Shown: positions 1 through 5,996 of the stretch, piece by piece
How the letters are laid out: every line of letters starts with the position of its first letter
How positions within the stretch are numbered: position 1 is the stretch's first letter
Assembly (NCBI GenBank): GCA_003229915.1
Contig: QIGA01000185.1
Coordinates: 1 to 7,636, forward strand
Length of the DNA: 7,636 nucleotides
Origin: Chloroflexota bacterium
GTDB taxonomy: Bacteria > Chloroflexota > Dehalococcoidia > SZUA-161
Direction of reading: 5' to 3'
Translations under genes and position numbers: made by a program
Notes under the pieces: model-generated
What the model was told of the DNA's origin: nothing
Seen by the model: only the letters and a program-made list of their open reading frames with translations
Database searches by the model: none

Positions 1-1485
1 GCTCTGCACGGTCCTGAAGAAATCGAAGTTGTGAGTCAGTATAATCATGAAGAACTTCCCTGTTTCCACATTGTCCTTCAAGTACTCAATGATCGCGTAC
101 TTATTCTTGTAGTCGAAAGAGTCTGCGATATCATCGAGCACAACTACGGTGGGTTGTGGTTCTTTCTTGCGGGCTTCGAGCTCGAAGATGACGTTCAATA
201 TGTGCAACGCTCGTTTCTCGCCGGTACACAATATGGGTAGTAGTTCTTCTTTGCCGATTTCTTGATGGTCAACACCGTCATGGTATTTGAAAACCAGACT
301 TGGCGATTCATCTTTGAGTATCACGTCATCTTGGTTAGCTATTTCGATCGTGAAAGGTACCGAAAACCTCTGATTGAATATATCGACGACATCTCGCCAA
401 AGCGTTGCCTGTGTCTTCGCTGCTTGGATAATCTGGCTAAGCTCCTCTTTGCCTTCTCGAAAGACTCTGAGCAATGCCTTGTACTGATCCTCGCTCGCAA
501 TGAGATAGGATATCCAGAGCTTGTGCTTGAGGCCGTCTAGGTTATCTAGCTCTGGCAAGAGCTTGAGATTCTTTTCCAGATAGTCATGAAAGTGGCGGAG
601 TTCGATGTTCTTATTGATAGCCTTGTCAATAGCTTCGAATCTCTTGGCCAAGTCGGGATGGTCCAGAATTCGGGCTTTCTCCTCTGAAATAGCCGCTTCA
701 AGGTCATCTTGGCTGTAAATCTCTCTCTTCTGAGCGCTTTGATCAACAAGAGAGACCGAGTGCTTTGCAGCAAAGAAACCGTTATCCTTCAGACTCTTAC
801 AGACTGTAGCAGCGTTGTTGTGATTGAAGATGCCTCGGCGGAAGTACATAGATCTGTCAATAAGCTCGTTGTACTTATCGACATACTCGGACAACAAGAT
901 ACGCATACTTTCTGATGCTAGAAAGGTCTGAACCTTCTGGTTGAACACCTCGTCATAAACAATATCAGCAAAGCCCGGATCAGCCTTTGCTGCGACGTCG
1001 GGTTCGAGCTCGTCCAACAGTGAATAGATATCGGTGATGTTGGGCTTGAAGGCAAACGCCATTTCTTGTTCGACGTTCTTCTTAAGACCGGCCATTTTCC
1101 CAAGGCTGGAGAACAGGTCCACCCTCGCTTGGGCAATCGAAGCATGTATTGATTCGTATTGACGTTTCAATTCCTTGTTCACAAGCAAAGTGGCCATTCG
1201 CTCAGAACTGAAATTCTCTTCATATGGGTCTACAACGAATACTTGATCAGGACTCAAGCTCAGACCAGATTCATCGGTGATGGAGAATGCTGTAGACCTG
1301 TGTGGGAATATGCGGTCTTTAGGAGCCTCATCTTGACTAATGTCTTTGAATACATTTGCTAGAGATGTCTTCATGGCACTGTTGGGAGCATATATTAAGA
1401 ATGCCTTGCCGCGTTCAAAATCGAAATCATGACACATGGCTTTGATTCCGTAGCAATTCTCTAGATCAACGGATATTCTTTCCAT
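1..1485 (-). CDS. Partial ABC/RecF-like AAA family ATPase, possibly a defence protein (C-terminus beyond the left edge)
   Basis: An open frame of 495 codons without a stop reaches the left edge. ATG is at 1485-1483, with AGGAGG five bases upstream. Visible motifs: a P-loop position at residues 32-41 (YAPNSAMKTS), with Lys39 and Thr40 kept but both canonical glycines replaced; an ABC signature-like LCTGEKRAL at 419-427; Walker B VVVLDD at 447-452 followed by IADSFD; and an H-loop LTHNFDFF at 483-490. About 380 mostly helical, charged residues separate P-loop and signature. There is no CxxC pair, which argues against an RloC-type zinc hook. The order of motifs fits RecF/SMC/PrrC-like ABC ATPases (AAA_13-like). 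From memory, proteins with a YAPNGxMKTS P-loop and a DDIADSFDYKNKYAI-like Walker B are common, are usually annotated only as AAA ATPase, and lie in defence contexts. No signal peptide or membrane segment is seen, so it is probably cytoplasmic. Sampled lines look poorer in GC than the ribosomal genes. The ATPase fold is well supported; the defence role is inference, and any effector domain would lie outside the window. Confidence 0.85.
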   Translation of the reverse strand, partial: MERISVDLENCYGIKAMCHDFDFERGKAFLIYAPNSAMKTSLANVFKDISQDEAPKDRIFPHRSTAFSITDESGLSLSPDQVFVVDPYEENFSSERMATLLVNKELKRQYESIHASIAQARVDLFSSLGKMAGLKKNVEQEMAFAFKPNITDIYSLLDELEPDVAAKADPGFADIVYDEVFNQKVQTFLASESMRILLSEYVDKYNELIDRSMYFRRGIFNHNNAATVCKSLKDNGFFAAKHSVSLVDQSAQKREIYSQDDLEAAISEEKARILDHPDLAKRFEAIDKAINKNIELRHFHDYLEKNLKLLPELDNLDGLKHKLWISYLIASEDQYKALLRVFREGKEELSQIIQAAKTQATLWRDVVDIFNQRFSVPFTIEIANQDDVILKDESPSLVFKYHDGVDHQEIGKEELLPILCTGEKRALHILNVIFELEARKKEPQPTVVVLDDIADSFDYKNKYAIIEYLKDNVETGKFFMIILTHNFDFFRTVQS

Positions 1486-1490
1486 TCTAG

Positions 1491-1496
1491 CCTCCT
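1491..1496 (-). promoter_or_regulatory. Shine-Dalgarno site of the ATPase gene
   Basis: The - strand reads AGGAGG, then CTAGA, then ATG. This full-consensus site at five-base spacing fixes the ATPase start at 1485. Confidence 0.85.
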
Positions 1497-1675
1497 GGTT
1501 TGGTTGGCATCTAGTTGACAGCCCCCTTACTCTTTCCGTAGCTATGACCTGGCCCGTATTGCTGTACGACTTGCAGAGTTCGGGCAGGAAATAGCCACAT
1601 AACGTCCGACTTGAGCCTGCCGTCGTCGTATATGCCGTACTATTCCTCGACGAAACTCGCAATTGTCTGCCGGCC

Positions 1676-1705
1676 AGTATAGCGCATGCATCATCGGTTT
1701 GTACA
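1676..1705 (-). promoter_or_regulatory. Candidate promoter for the leftward ATPase gene
   Basis: On the - strand TGTACA (complement of 1700-1705) is followed after 18 bases by TATACT (complement of 1676-1681). The -10 is good, while the -35 matches TTGACA at only four of six positions. It would give a 5' UTR of about 180 bases. This is the best match I found on that strand, but it could be chance. Confidence 0.3.
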
Positions 1706-1723
1706 GTTAGGCTTAATGGAGCT

Positions 1724-1826
1724 TCCCGCGAAACGGGTAGCGTTTAAAGGCAGCTGAAGCTAAATCAGCAAACAGCTACGGATACTGTCGAAGCTAAGTT
1801 CCAAGGGTTTCAGGCGTTTCGCGGGA
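1724..1826. repeat. Long-range inverted repeat with nested stem-loops, of unknown function
   Basis: TCCCGCGAAACG at 1724-1735 is the exact reverse complement of 1815-1826. Inside, GTAGC-GTTT at 1737-1745 pairs with 1770-1779 (nine pairs, one bulged A), and this encloses GCTGA (1753-1757) pairing with TCAGC (1765-1769) around a seven-base loop. The left arm can instead fold locally as CCCG-CGAAA-CGGG (1725-1737), so two alternative folds exist. The 8-base direct repeat GAAGCTAA occurs at 1756-1763 and 1790-1797. The element lies upstream of the mapped-by-eye operon promoter, so that promoter would not transcribe it. It could be a small structured RNA from either strand, a protein-binding site or a remnant of a mobile element. 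I do not recognise a known RNA family. Confidence 0.6.
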
Positions 1827-1851
1827 GCCTAATTTTAGCTGCCATTTACGC

Positions 1852-1880
1852 TTGACATAGGTTGAAGGTTCTAGTATACT
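1852..1880 (+). promoter_or_regulatory. Sigma70-type promoter of the ribosomal operon
   Basis: TTGACA at 1852-1857 and TATACT at 1875-1880 are separated by exactly 17 bases: a perfect -35 and a five-of-six -10. Transcription would start near 1886-1889, about 30 bases before the rpsL start. This strength suits a housekeeping ribosomal operon. It also argues against any rpsL start upstream of 1919, because an in-frame TTG at 1862 lies inside the promoter itself. Confidence 0.88.
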
Positions 1881-1889
1881 CATATCTCG

Positions 1890-1902
1890 GTGCCTGGGGC
1901 AC
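1890..1902 (+). promoter_or_regulatory. 5' leader hairpin of the operon mRNA
   Basis: GTGCC (1890-1894) pairs with GGCAC (1898-1902) around a three-base loop, at the predicted extreme 5' end of the transcript and four bases before the rpsL Shine-Dalgarno region. It may protect the 5' end or modulate initiation; the role is inference. Confidence 0.4.
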
Positions 1903-1908
1903 GTTTGG

Positions 1909-1914
1909 AGGAGG
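1909..1914 (+). promoter_or_regulatory. Shine-Dalgarno site that fixes the TTG start of rpsL
   Basis: AGGAGG lies inside the purine run GGAGGAGGAG (1907-1916), four bases before TTG at 1919. The peptide from this TTG begins MPTINQLVRKG, the conserved N-terminus of S12, so the TTG start is well supported. Confidence 0.85.
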
Positions 1915-1918
1915 AGAG

Positions 1919-2341
1919 TTGCCCACAATCAACCAGCTCGTGAGAAAAGGGCGCAAGCGGATCAAGAAGAAGGTCAAAGCACCTGCCCTTCGCTTTACCT
2001 ATAATACGCTGAAGAGCATTAGTGTGCAGGGCAAAGGCTCTCCTCAGAAGCGTGGAGTCTGTCTGCAGGTTAAGACAGTGACGCCGAAGAAACCAAACTC
2101 TGCGCTGCGCAAGGTTGCGCGTGTACGGTTGACCAATGGCATGGAAGTGACGGCCTATATCCCAGGTGAGGGACATAACCTGCAGGAGCACTCGGTGGTG
2201 CTGATTCGCGGCGGGAGGGTCAAAGACCTTCCAGGCGTGCGATATCATATCATACGGGGTGCTCTGGATGCTGGCGGCGTCGAGGGACGCCGGCAAGGTC
2301 GTAGTCTATATGGCACCAAAAAGCCCAAGGCCGGTCTTTAA
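1919..2341 (+). CDS. rpsL: 30S ribosomal protein S12
   Basis: The product has 140 residues. S12 sits at the A-site decoding centre of the 30S subunit and controls tRNA selection accuracy. The start is TTG, backed by the Shine-Dalgarno and by the N-terminus MPTINQLVRK. The family core is intact: PQKRGVC (42-48), TPKKPNSALRK (55-65), GEGHNLQEHS (83-92) and GGRVKDLPGVRYH (98-110). Lys57/Lys58 and Lys102, the positions where streptomycin-resistance changes occur in other bacteria, have the wild-type residue. Asp103 corresponds to the Asp that RimO methylthiolates in E. coli. Compared with the 124-residue E. coli protein, it has about 14 extra residues around positions 25-40, resembling the longer loop of Bacillus S12. 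It is the first gene of the operon, 89 bases before rpsG. Confidence 0.97.
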   Translation: MPTINQLVRKGRKRIKKKVKAPALRFTYNTLKSISVQGKGSPQKRGVCLQVKTVTPKKPNSALRKVARVRLTNGMEVTAYIPGEGHNLQEHSVVLIRGGRVKDLPGVRYHIIRGALDAGGVEGRRQGRSLYGTKKPKAGL

Positions 2342-2347
2342 GCGGGC

Positions 2348-2399
2348 AAACCTTGGGTTTTGATTGATCGTTGCGAGAGCTTCTAGTTATAGAAGCTCT
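2348..2399 (+). promoter_or_regulatory. Two hairpins in the rpsL-rpsG gap, possible S7 feedback site
   Basis: The first hairpin is AAACC-TTG-GGTTT (2348-2360), followed by T-rich bases. The second is a perfect 10-bp stem, AGAGCTTCTA (2376-2385) against TAGAAGCTCT (2390-2399), with loop GTTA, ending 31 bases before the rpsG start. The tail TTTGATTG is too short and mixed for a strong intrinsic terminator. In E. coli, S7 represses its operon by binding the rpsL-rpsG gap. The position is the same here, but I did not match the E. coli S7 target structure, so partial attenuation or mRNA processing are equal alternatives. Confidence 0.5.
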
Positions 2400-2430
2400 T
2401 TGATTGAAAGGACGGTTCGCAGAGGGGAAG

Positions 2431-2901
2431 ATGCCAAGACGATCGAGAGCGGTTAAGAGGACGATTACTCCTGATGCCAAGTATCGTAGCCAGGAGATTG
2501 CCAAGTTTATTCATAAGGTCATGTTGGATGGCAAGAAGAGCAAGGCCGAGCGCATAGTTTACGAGGCGTTGGATATAGTCGAAAAGGAACTGAAGAAGAA
2601 TCCTCTGGATGTCTTCGAGCAGGCGGTGAGGAACGCGACGCCGGCTGTTGAGGTCAAACCACGCAGAGTCGGTGGCGCTACCTATCAGGTGCCGATCGAT
2701 ATCAGGGCGGATCGACGTCTTGCTCTGGCGATGCGCTGGTTGCTGGCTTCAGCCAGGGCGCGCAAGGGCAAGCCGATGTCAGAAAGGCTGGCAATTGAGT
2801 TGATGGATGCTTTTCGGGGACAGGGCACTACTATCAAGAAACGGGAAGATACCCACCGTATGGCGGAGGCGAACAAGGCCTTTGTCCATTACAGGTGGTA
2901 G
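2431..2901 (+). CDS. rpsG: 30S ribosomal protein S7
   Basis: The product has 156 residues, the usual length. S7 nucleates assembly of the 30S head by binding the 3' major domain of 16S rRNA, and lies at the E site. The start is ATG within MPRRSRAVKR, preceded by AGAGGGG (2421-2427). Family signatures are visible: the basic N-terminal arm, KFIHKVMLDGKKS near residue 30, the conserved block RVGGATYQVPIDI near 78-90, and the C-terminal stretch REDTHRMAEANKAF ending in HYRW. An in-frame TTG at 2404 would add nine unconserved residues and lacks the usual N-terminus, so I reject it. S7 is the autoregulator of the str operon in E. coli; the hairpins just upstream make the same role possible here. 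Confidence 0.97.
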   Translation: MPRRSRAVKRTITPDAKYRSQEIAKFIHKVMLDGKKSKAERIVYEALDIVEKELKKNPLDVFEQAVRNATPAVEVKPRRVGGATYQVPIDIRADRRLALAMRWLLASARARKGKPMSERLAIELMDAFRGQGTTIKKREDTHRMAEANKAFVHYRW

Positions 2902-2958
2902 CGAGGTTTGAGAATTTTGGTCGCACAGAAAAATTGCTTGGCGGAGAGGGAACGGGCC

Positions 2959-5034
2959 ATGGCGCTGGCATTACCGCTGGAGCGGGTAAGGAATATCGGG
3001 ATCATCGCTCACATTGATGCTGGGAAGACGACTGTCACTGAACTCGTCCTTTTCCACACCGGACGGACCTACAAGGTGGGGCAGGTAGATGAGGGGACGG
3101 CGGTGATGGACTGGATGGAGCAGGAGCGTGAGCGTGGGATCACCATTACCGCGGCTGCTACCAGCTGTGAGTGGGCTGGCTATGAGTTCAATATTATCGA
3201 CACCCCTGGGCATGTAGACTTCACTGCTGAGGTGGAACGGAGCCTCAGGGTTCTCGATGGCGGTGTGGTGGTTTTCGATGCCCTGGCTGGTGTTGAACCG
3301 CAGTCGGAGACAGTCTGGCGTCAAGCAGATAGCTACAAGGTCCCCCGGATATGCTTCGTCAACAAGATGGACCGCGTTGGCGCTGACTTCTTTGCAACAG
3401 TGCAGTCGATTAAAGATCGCCTCCGGGCTAACCCTGTCCCACTGCAGATACCCCTGGGCGCTGAAGCATCCTTCAGCGGTGTCATTGACCTTGTTGAACT
3501 CAAGGCCTGGGTCTTCCCCGAAGCTCGCGACGCGGACCCGGAGGAGATACCCATACCAGAGGAATACAAGGATGCCGCCACCCATTACAGGGAGCAGTTG
3601 ATTGAGCAGGTGGCTGACCACGATGAGGCGCTCATGCATGCATATATCGAGGGTGAAGCGATCGCGGTTCCGGAGATCAGAGCAGCACTGAGGAGGGCAA
3701 CCCTGTCTACCAGGGTGGTTCCGGTGCTCTGTGGCAGTGCCATCAAGAACAAGGGTCTACAGCCTATCCTCGATGCCGTAATCAGCTATCTGCCCTCACC
3801 TCTAGACGTACCTCCAGTTCAGGGCATTGACCCCAAGACTGGCGAGGATAGCTTTCGTGAGGTGAGCAATGAAGCGCCCTTTTCCGCCCTGGCTTTCAAG
3901 ATAGTCTCCGATCCTTTTGTGGGACGTCTCGTTTATTTACGGGTGTATTCAGGTACTGCCCGGGCCGGTGCGCAGGTTCTCAATTCCGCCAGGGAGCACA
4001 AGGAACGGCTGGGACGCTTGCTGCAAATGCATGCCAACAGGCGAGAGGAAGTAGAGGAGATAAGCTGTGGGCGGATCATTGCTGCCGTTGGACTTAAGAA
4101 CACCTTTACCGGTGATACTATATGCGACCTTGCTAAACCTATTGTTCTGGAAGCGATAAAGTTCCCACAGCCGGTTATTTCCGTTGCCGTCGAGCCAAAG
4201 ACCAAGGCAGATCAGAGTAGGATCGGTGATGCCCTAAGCAAGCTGGCGGATGAAGACCCCACTTTCAAGAGGCGCTATGACCAAGATACGGGGCAGACAA
4301 TACTCTCTGGGATGGGGGAGCTTCACATTGATATTATTGTCGATAGGTTGGTGCGCGAGTACAAGGTAGATGCCAAGATTGGCAAGCCGCAGGTTGCCTA
4401 CAAGGAGACGATCACCGTTCCTGCGCGCGCCGAAGGTAAGTTTATCAAGCAGACAGGCGGGCGTGGTCAATACGGTCACGTTTGGCTTGAAATCGAGCCG
4501 ATGGAGCAAGGCGGGGGATTCGAATTCGTTAGCAAAATCCCAGGAGGGGCGATACCCAGGCAGTATATTCCTGCTGTGGGGCAAGGGGTCAGAGAGGCGC
4601 TTGAAAGCGGCGTGATTGCGGGGTATCCGATAGTCAATGTCCGTGTTACTGCAGTCGATGGCAGTTATCACCAGGTTGACTCGTCAGATATAGCTTTCAA
4701 GATGGCAGGAGCAATCGCACTGAGGGAGAGTGTCAGGAAGGCCAAACCCGTGCTCCTCGAGCCGATAATGAAGCTTGAGGTGGCGACTCCCAAGGAGTTC
4801 CTGGGGGACATAATTGGCGACCTCAATGCTAGGAGAGCCCGGGTTGAGGCTGTTGAATTGCGAGCATGGACGCACATAGTTCGCGGCTATTTGCCGCTGG
4901 CCGAGAGCTTTGGCTATGCCACTGACCTGCGGTCAATAAGCCAGGGGAGAGCAACCTATTCCATGGAGTTTGATCATTATCAGGAAGTCCCCAAGGAGCA
5001 GGCCCAGGGGATAATCACCAGAATGAGGGGCTAG
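2959..5034 (+). CDS. fusA: Translation elongation factor G
   Basis: The product has 691 residues, the normal EF-G length. This GTPase drives translocation of tRNA and mRNA after peptide transfer, and acts with RRF in ribosome recycling. G-domain motifs are all present: P-loop AHIDAGKT (17-24), switch I RGITITAA (59-66), DTPGH (81-85) with catalytic His85, NKMD (135-138) and a GSAIKNKG element. Domain II follows, then III, then domain IV with GGRGQYGHV (500-508) and a tip loop containing SYHQVDSS (His571), and domain V to the end. ATG at 2959 is chosen because LERVRNIGIIAHID follows at the usual distance; an in-frame TTG at 2908 would add 17 unconserved residues. GGAGAGG at 2943-2949 is the likely ribosome binding site, about nine bases upstream. 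After the P-loop it reads VTELVL where many EF-Gs have TTERIL, a mild divergence. The stop abuts rpsJ directly. Confidence 0.97.
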   Translation: MALALPLERVRNIGIIAHIDAGKTTVTELVLFHTGRTYKVGQVDEGTAVMDWMEQERERGITITAAATSCEWAGYEFNIIDTPGHVDFTAEVERSLRVLDGGVVVFDALAGVEPQSETVWRQADSYKVPRICFVNKMDRVGADFFATVQSIKDRLRANPVPLQIPLGAEASFSGVIDLVELKAWVFPEARDADPEEIPIPEEYKDAATHYREQLIEQVADHDEALMHAYIEGEAIAVPEIRAALRRATLSTRVVPVLCGSAIKNKGLQPILDAVISYLPSPLDVPPVQGIDPKTGEDSFREVSNEAPFSALAFKIVSDPFVGRLVYLRVYSGTARAGAQVLNSAREHKERLGRLLQMHANRREEVEEISCGRIIAAVGLKNTFTGDTICDLAKPIVLEAIKFPQPVISVAVEPKTKADQSRIGDALSKLADEDPTFKRRYDQDTGQTILSGMGELHIDIIVDRLVREYKVDAKIGKPQVAYKETITVPARAEGKFIKQTGGRGQYGHVWLEIEPMEQGGGFEFVSKIPGGAIPRQYIPAVGQGVREALESGVIAGYPIVNVRVTAVDGSYHQVDSSDIAFKMAGAIALRESVRKAKPVLLEPIMKLEVATPKEFLGDIIGDLNARRARVEAVELRAWTHIVRGYLPLAESFGYATDLRSISQGRATYSMEFDHYQEVPKEQAQGIITRMRG

Positions 5035-5343
5035 ATGCCTAAGCAGAAGATACGTATCAAGCTTAAAGCATTCGACCACCGTATACTGGATCAATCTGCG
5101 GTGCAGATTGTGGAGGCAGCGGAGCGCACAGGGGCGGCAGTGATTGGGCCTGTGCCTCTTCCCACTCATATAAAGAAATTCTGCGTTATACGTTCTCCGC
5201 ATGTGGACAAGGATTCCCGGGAGCAGTTCGAGATAAGGACTCATAAAAGGCTGATCGATATTATGGATCCAACCACGAAGACTATCGATGCCCTGACCAC
5301 CTTGAACCTCCCGGCAGGTGTTGACATTGAGATCAAGCTCTAG
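5035..5343 (+). CDS. rpsJ: 30S ribosomal protein S10 (NusE)
   Basis: The product has 102 residues, typical of S10. It binds 16S rRNA in the 30S head. As NusE it pairs with NusB in antitermination and contacts NusG, linking transcription to translation. Family landmarks: KIRIKLKAFDH at the N-terminus, GPVPLPTHIKKF near residues 38-49, SPHVDKDSREQFEIRTHKR near 54-72, and the end DALTTLNLPAGVDIEIKL. The ATG follows the fusA stop with no spacer, and its ribosome binding site (AGGGG, 5026-5030) lies inside the last codons of fusA, so translation is probably coupled. tuf, which follows fusA in the classical str operon, is absent. This gene therefore begins the S10-type part of a merged operon. Confidence 0.97.
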   Translation: MPKQKIRIKLKAFDHRILDQSAVQIVEAAERTGAAVIGPVPLPTHIKKFCVIRSPHVDKDSREQFEIRTHKRLIDIMDPTTKTIDALTTLNLPAGVDIEIKL

Positions 5344-5357
5344 GCGGGTTATAGCGA

Positions 5358-5981
5358 ATGATTAATGGTCTTATCGGTCGAAAAGTAGGCATGACACAGG
5401 TATTCATTGAGGGCGGTACGGTAGAACCGGTTACTGCTATCGAAGCTGGCCCCTGTGTTGTGACGCAGATCAAGACTGCAGCCAAGGAGGGCTACAGCGC
5501 AATACAGCTTGGCTTTGGCGAGGCGAGGCGGCTCAATTCTCCTGAGCGGGGGCATTTGAGAGAGCTTGGTTTGTTCAAGCACTTGAGAGAATTCAGAGTT
5601 GCAGATACTTCAGATATCGAATTGGGACATCGGGTCGATGTTAGCCTATTCCAGCCTGGCGATTCGGTGGATGTCAGCGGGATATCCAAGGGGAAGGGCT
5701 TCGCTGGCGGTGTCAAGCGCCATCACTTTAGTGGCGGCCCCAAAACCCATGGTCAGTCTGATCGCCACCGTGCTCCGGGTTCTGTCGGGGCTGGCACCGA
5801 TCCAGGGCGTGTATTCAAGGGACAGAGGATGGCGGGGCACATGGGAAACCAGCGAGTCACGGTGAAGCGACTCGAAGTGATCGAGGCTGATCCGGATCGC
5901 AACCTCCTCTTGGTCAAGGGGGCGGTGCCTGGCGCTAGGAACGGACTGTTGGAGATAAGGAAATCCAGGGGGAATGACTAG
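5358..5981 (+). CDS. rplC: 50S ribosomal protein L3
   Basis: The product has 207 residues, normal for bacterial L3. L3 is one of the first proteins to bind 23S rRNA, and its long loop reaches toward the peptidyl transferase centre. The N-terminus INGLIGRKVGMTQVF is diagnostic. The central loop has KGKGFAGGVKRHHFSGG (111-127) followed by THGQSDRHRAPGS (130-142). Gln133 matches the Gln methylated by PrmB in E. coli. GQRMAGHMGNQRVTVK (155-170) is the conserved C-terminal block. It starts 14 bases after rpsJ at ATG 5358, behind a weak GGCGGG (5343-5348). This is the poorest Shine-Dalgarno in the operon, so initiation may depend on coupling to rpsJ. Confidence 0.97.
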   Translation: MINGLIGRKVGMTQVFIEGGTVEPVTAIEAGPCVVTQIKTAAKEGYSAIQLGFGEARRLNSPERGHLRELGLFKHLREFRVADTSDIELGHRVDVSLFQPGDSVDVSGISKGKGFAGGVKRHHFSGGPKTHGQSDRHRAPGSVGAGTDPGRVFKGQRMAGHMGNQRVTVKRLEVIEADPDRNLLLVKGAVPGARNGLLEIRKSRGND

Positions 5982-5986
5982 GAGTT

Positions 5987-5991
5987 AGGAG
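5987..5991 (+). promoter_or_regulatory. Shine-Dalgarno site that fixes the TTG start of rplD
   Basis: AGGAG at 5987-5991 stands five bases before TTG 5997. An additional AGGAG at 5980-5984 overlaps the rplC stop. No ATG or GTG in frame nearby gives an L4-like N-terminus. Confidence 0.75.
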
Positions 5992-5996
5992 TCGCC

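Larger units (their letters stand above)
1486..1918. other. Divergent intergenic region between the ATPase gene and rpsL
   Basis: No convincing gene is seen on either strand in these 433 bases. From left to right it holds the ATPase Shine-Dalgarno, a stretch of about 180 bases with only short weak repeats (CGACTTG at 1567-1573 and 1607-1613; GGCAGG at 1583-1588 facing CCTGCC at 1616-1621), a weak leftward promoter candidate, a large inverted-repeat structure (1724-1826), the rightward operon promoter, a small 5' leader hairpin and the rpsL Shine-Dalgarno. Both flanking genes read outward, so any terminator-like structure here would have to serve a short transcript made within the gap. Confidence 0.8.

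Noticed and set aside
31..1362. Several short open frames on both strands within 31-1362 (for example 262-540 + and 918-1145 -)
   Set aside because: They overlap the single 495-codon ATPase frame, lack recognisable domains and Shine-Dalgarno sites, and are shadows of it.
1714..1833. Miniature transposon (MITE) at the inverted repeat
   Set aside because: The only flanking duplication is TAAT (1714-1717 and 1830-1833), which is short and lies at unequal distances from the two arms, so there is no convincing target-site duplication.
1812..1836. Intrinsic terminator (AGGC ... GCCT followed by AATTTT)
   Set aside because: The stem has only four pairs around an eleven-base loop, the T-run is interrupted, and no gene reads into it from the left.
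1700..1850. tmRNA or another known structured RNA gene
   Set aside because: GCAGCT and GCAAAC words recall tmRNA tag regions, but there is no tRNA-like acceptor/T-arm, no CCA end and no tag frame.
1862..1918. Upstream TTG start for rpsL at 1862
   Set aside because: It lies between the -35 and -10 elements of the operon promoter and adds 19 unconserved residues.
2376..2402. Strong rho-independent terminator between rpsL and rpsG
   Set aside because: The 10-bp stem is AT-rich toward its loop and is followed by only three T before G, and the downstream genes need read-through; treated as a possible regulatory hairpin instead.
2908..2958. N-terminal extension of EF-G from TTG 2908
   Set aside because: The 17 extra residues are not EF-G-like, and the ATG at 2959 gives the standard 691-residue protein.
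2971..3639. Long antisense frame inside fusA (222 codons, - strand)
   Set aside because: It lies fully opposite the conserved EF-G gene, matches no family I recognise and is best explained as a codon-bias shadow.
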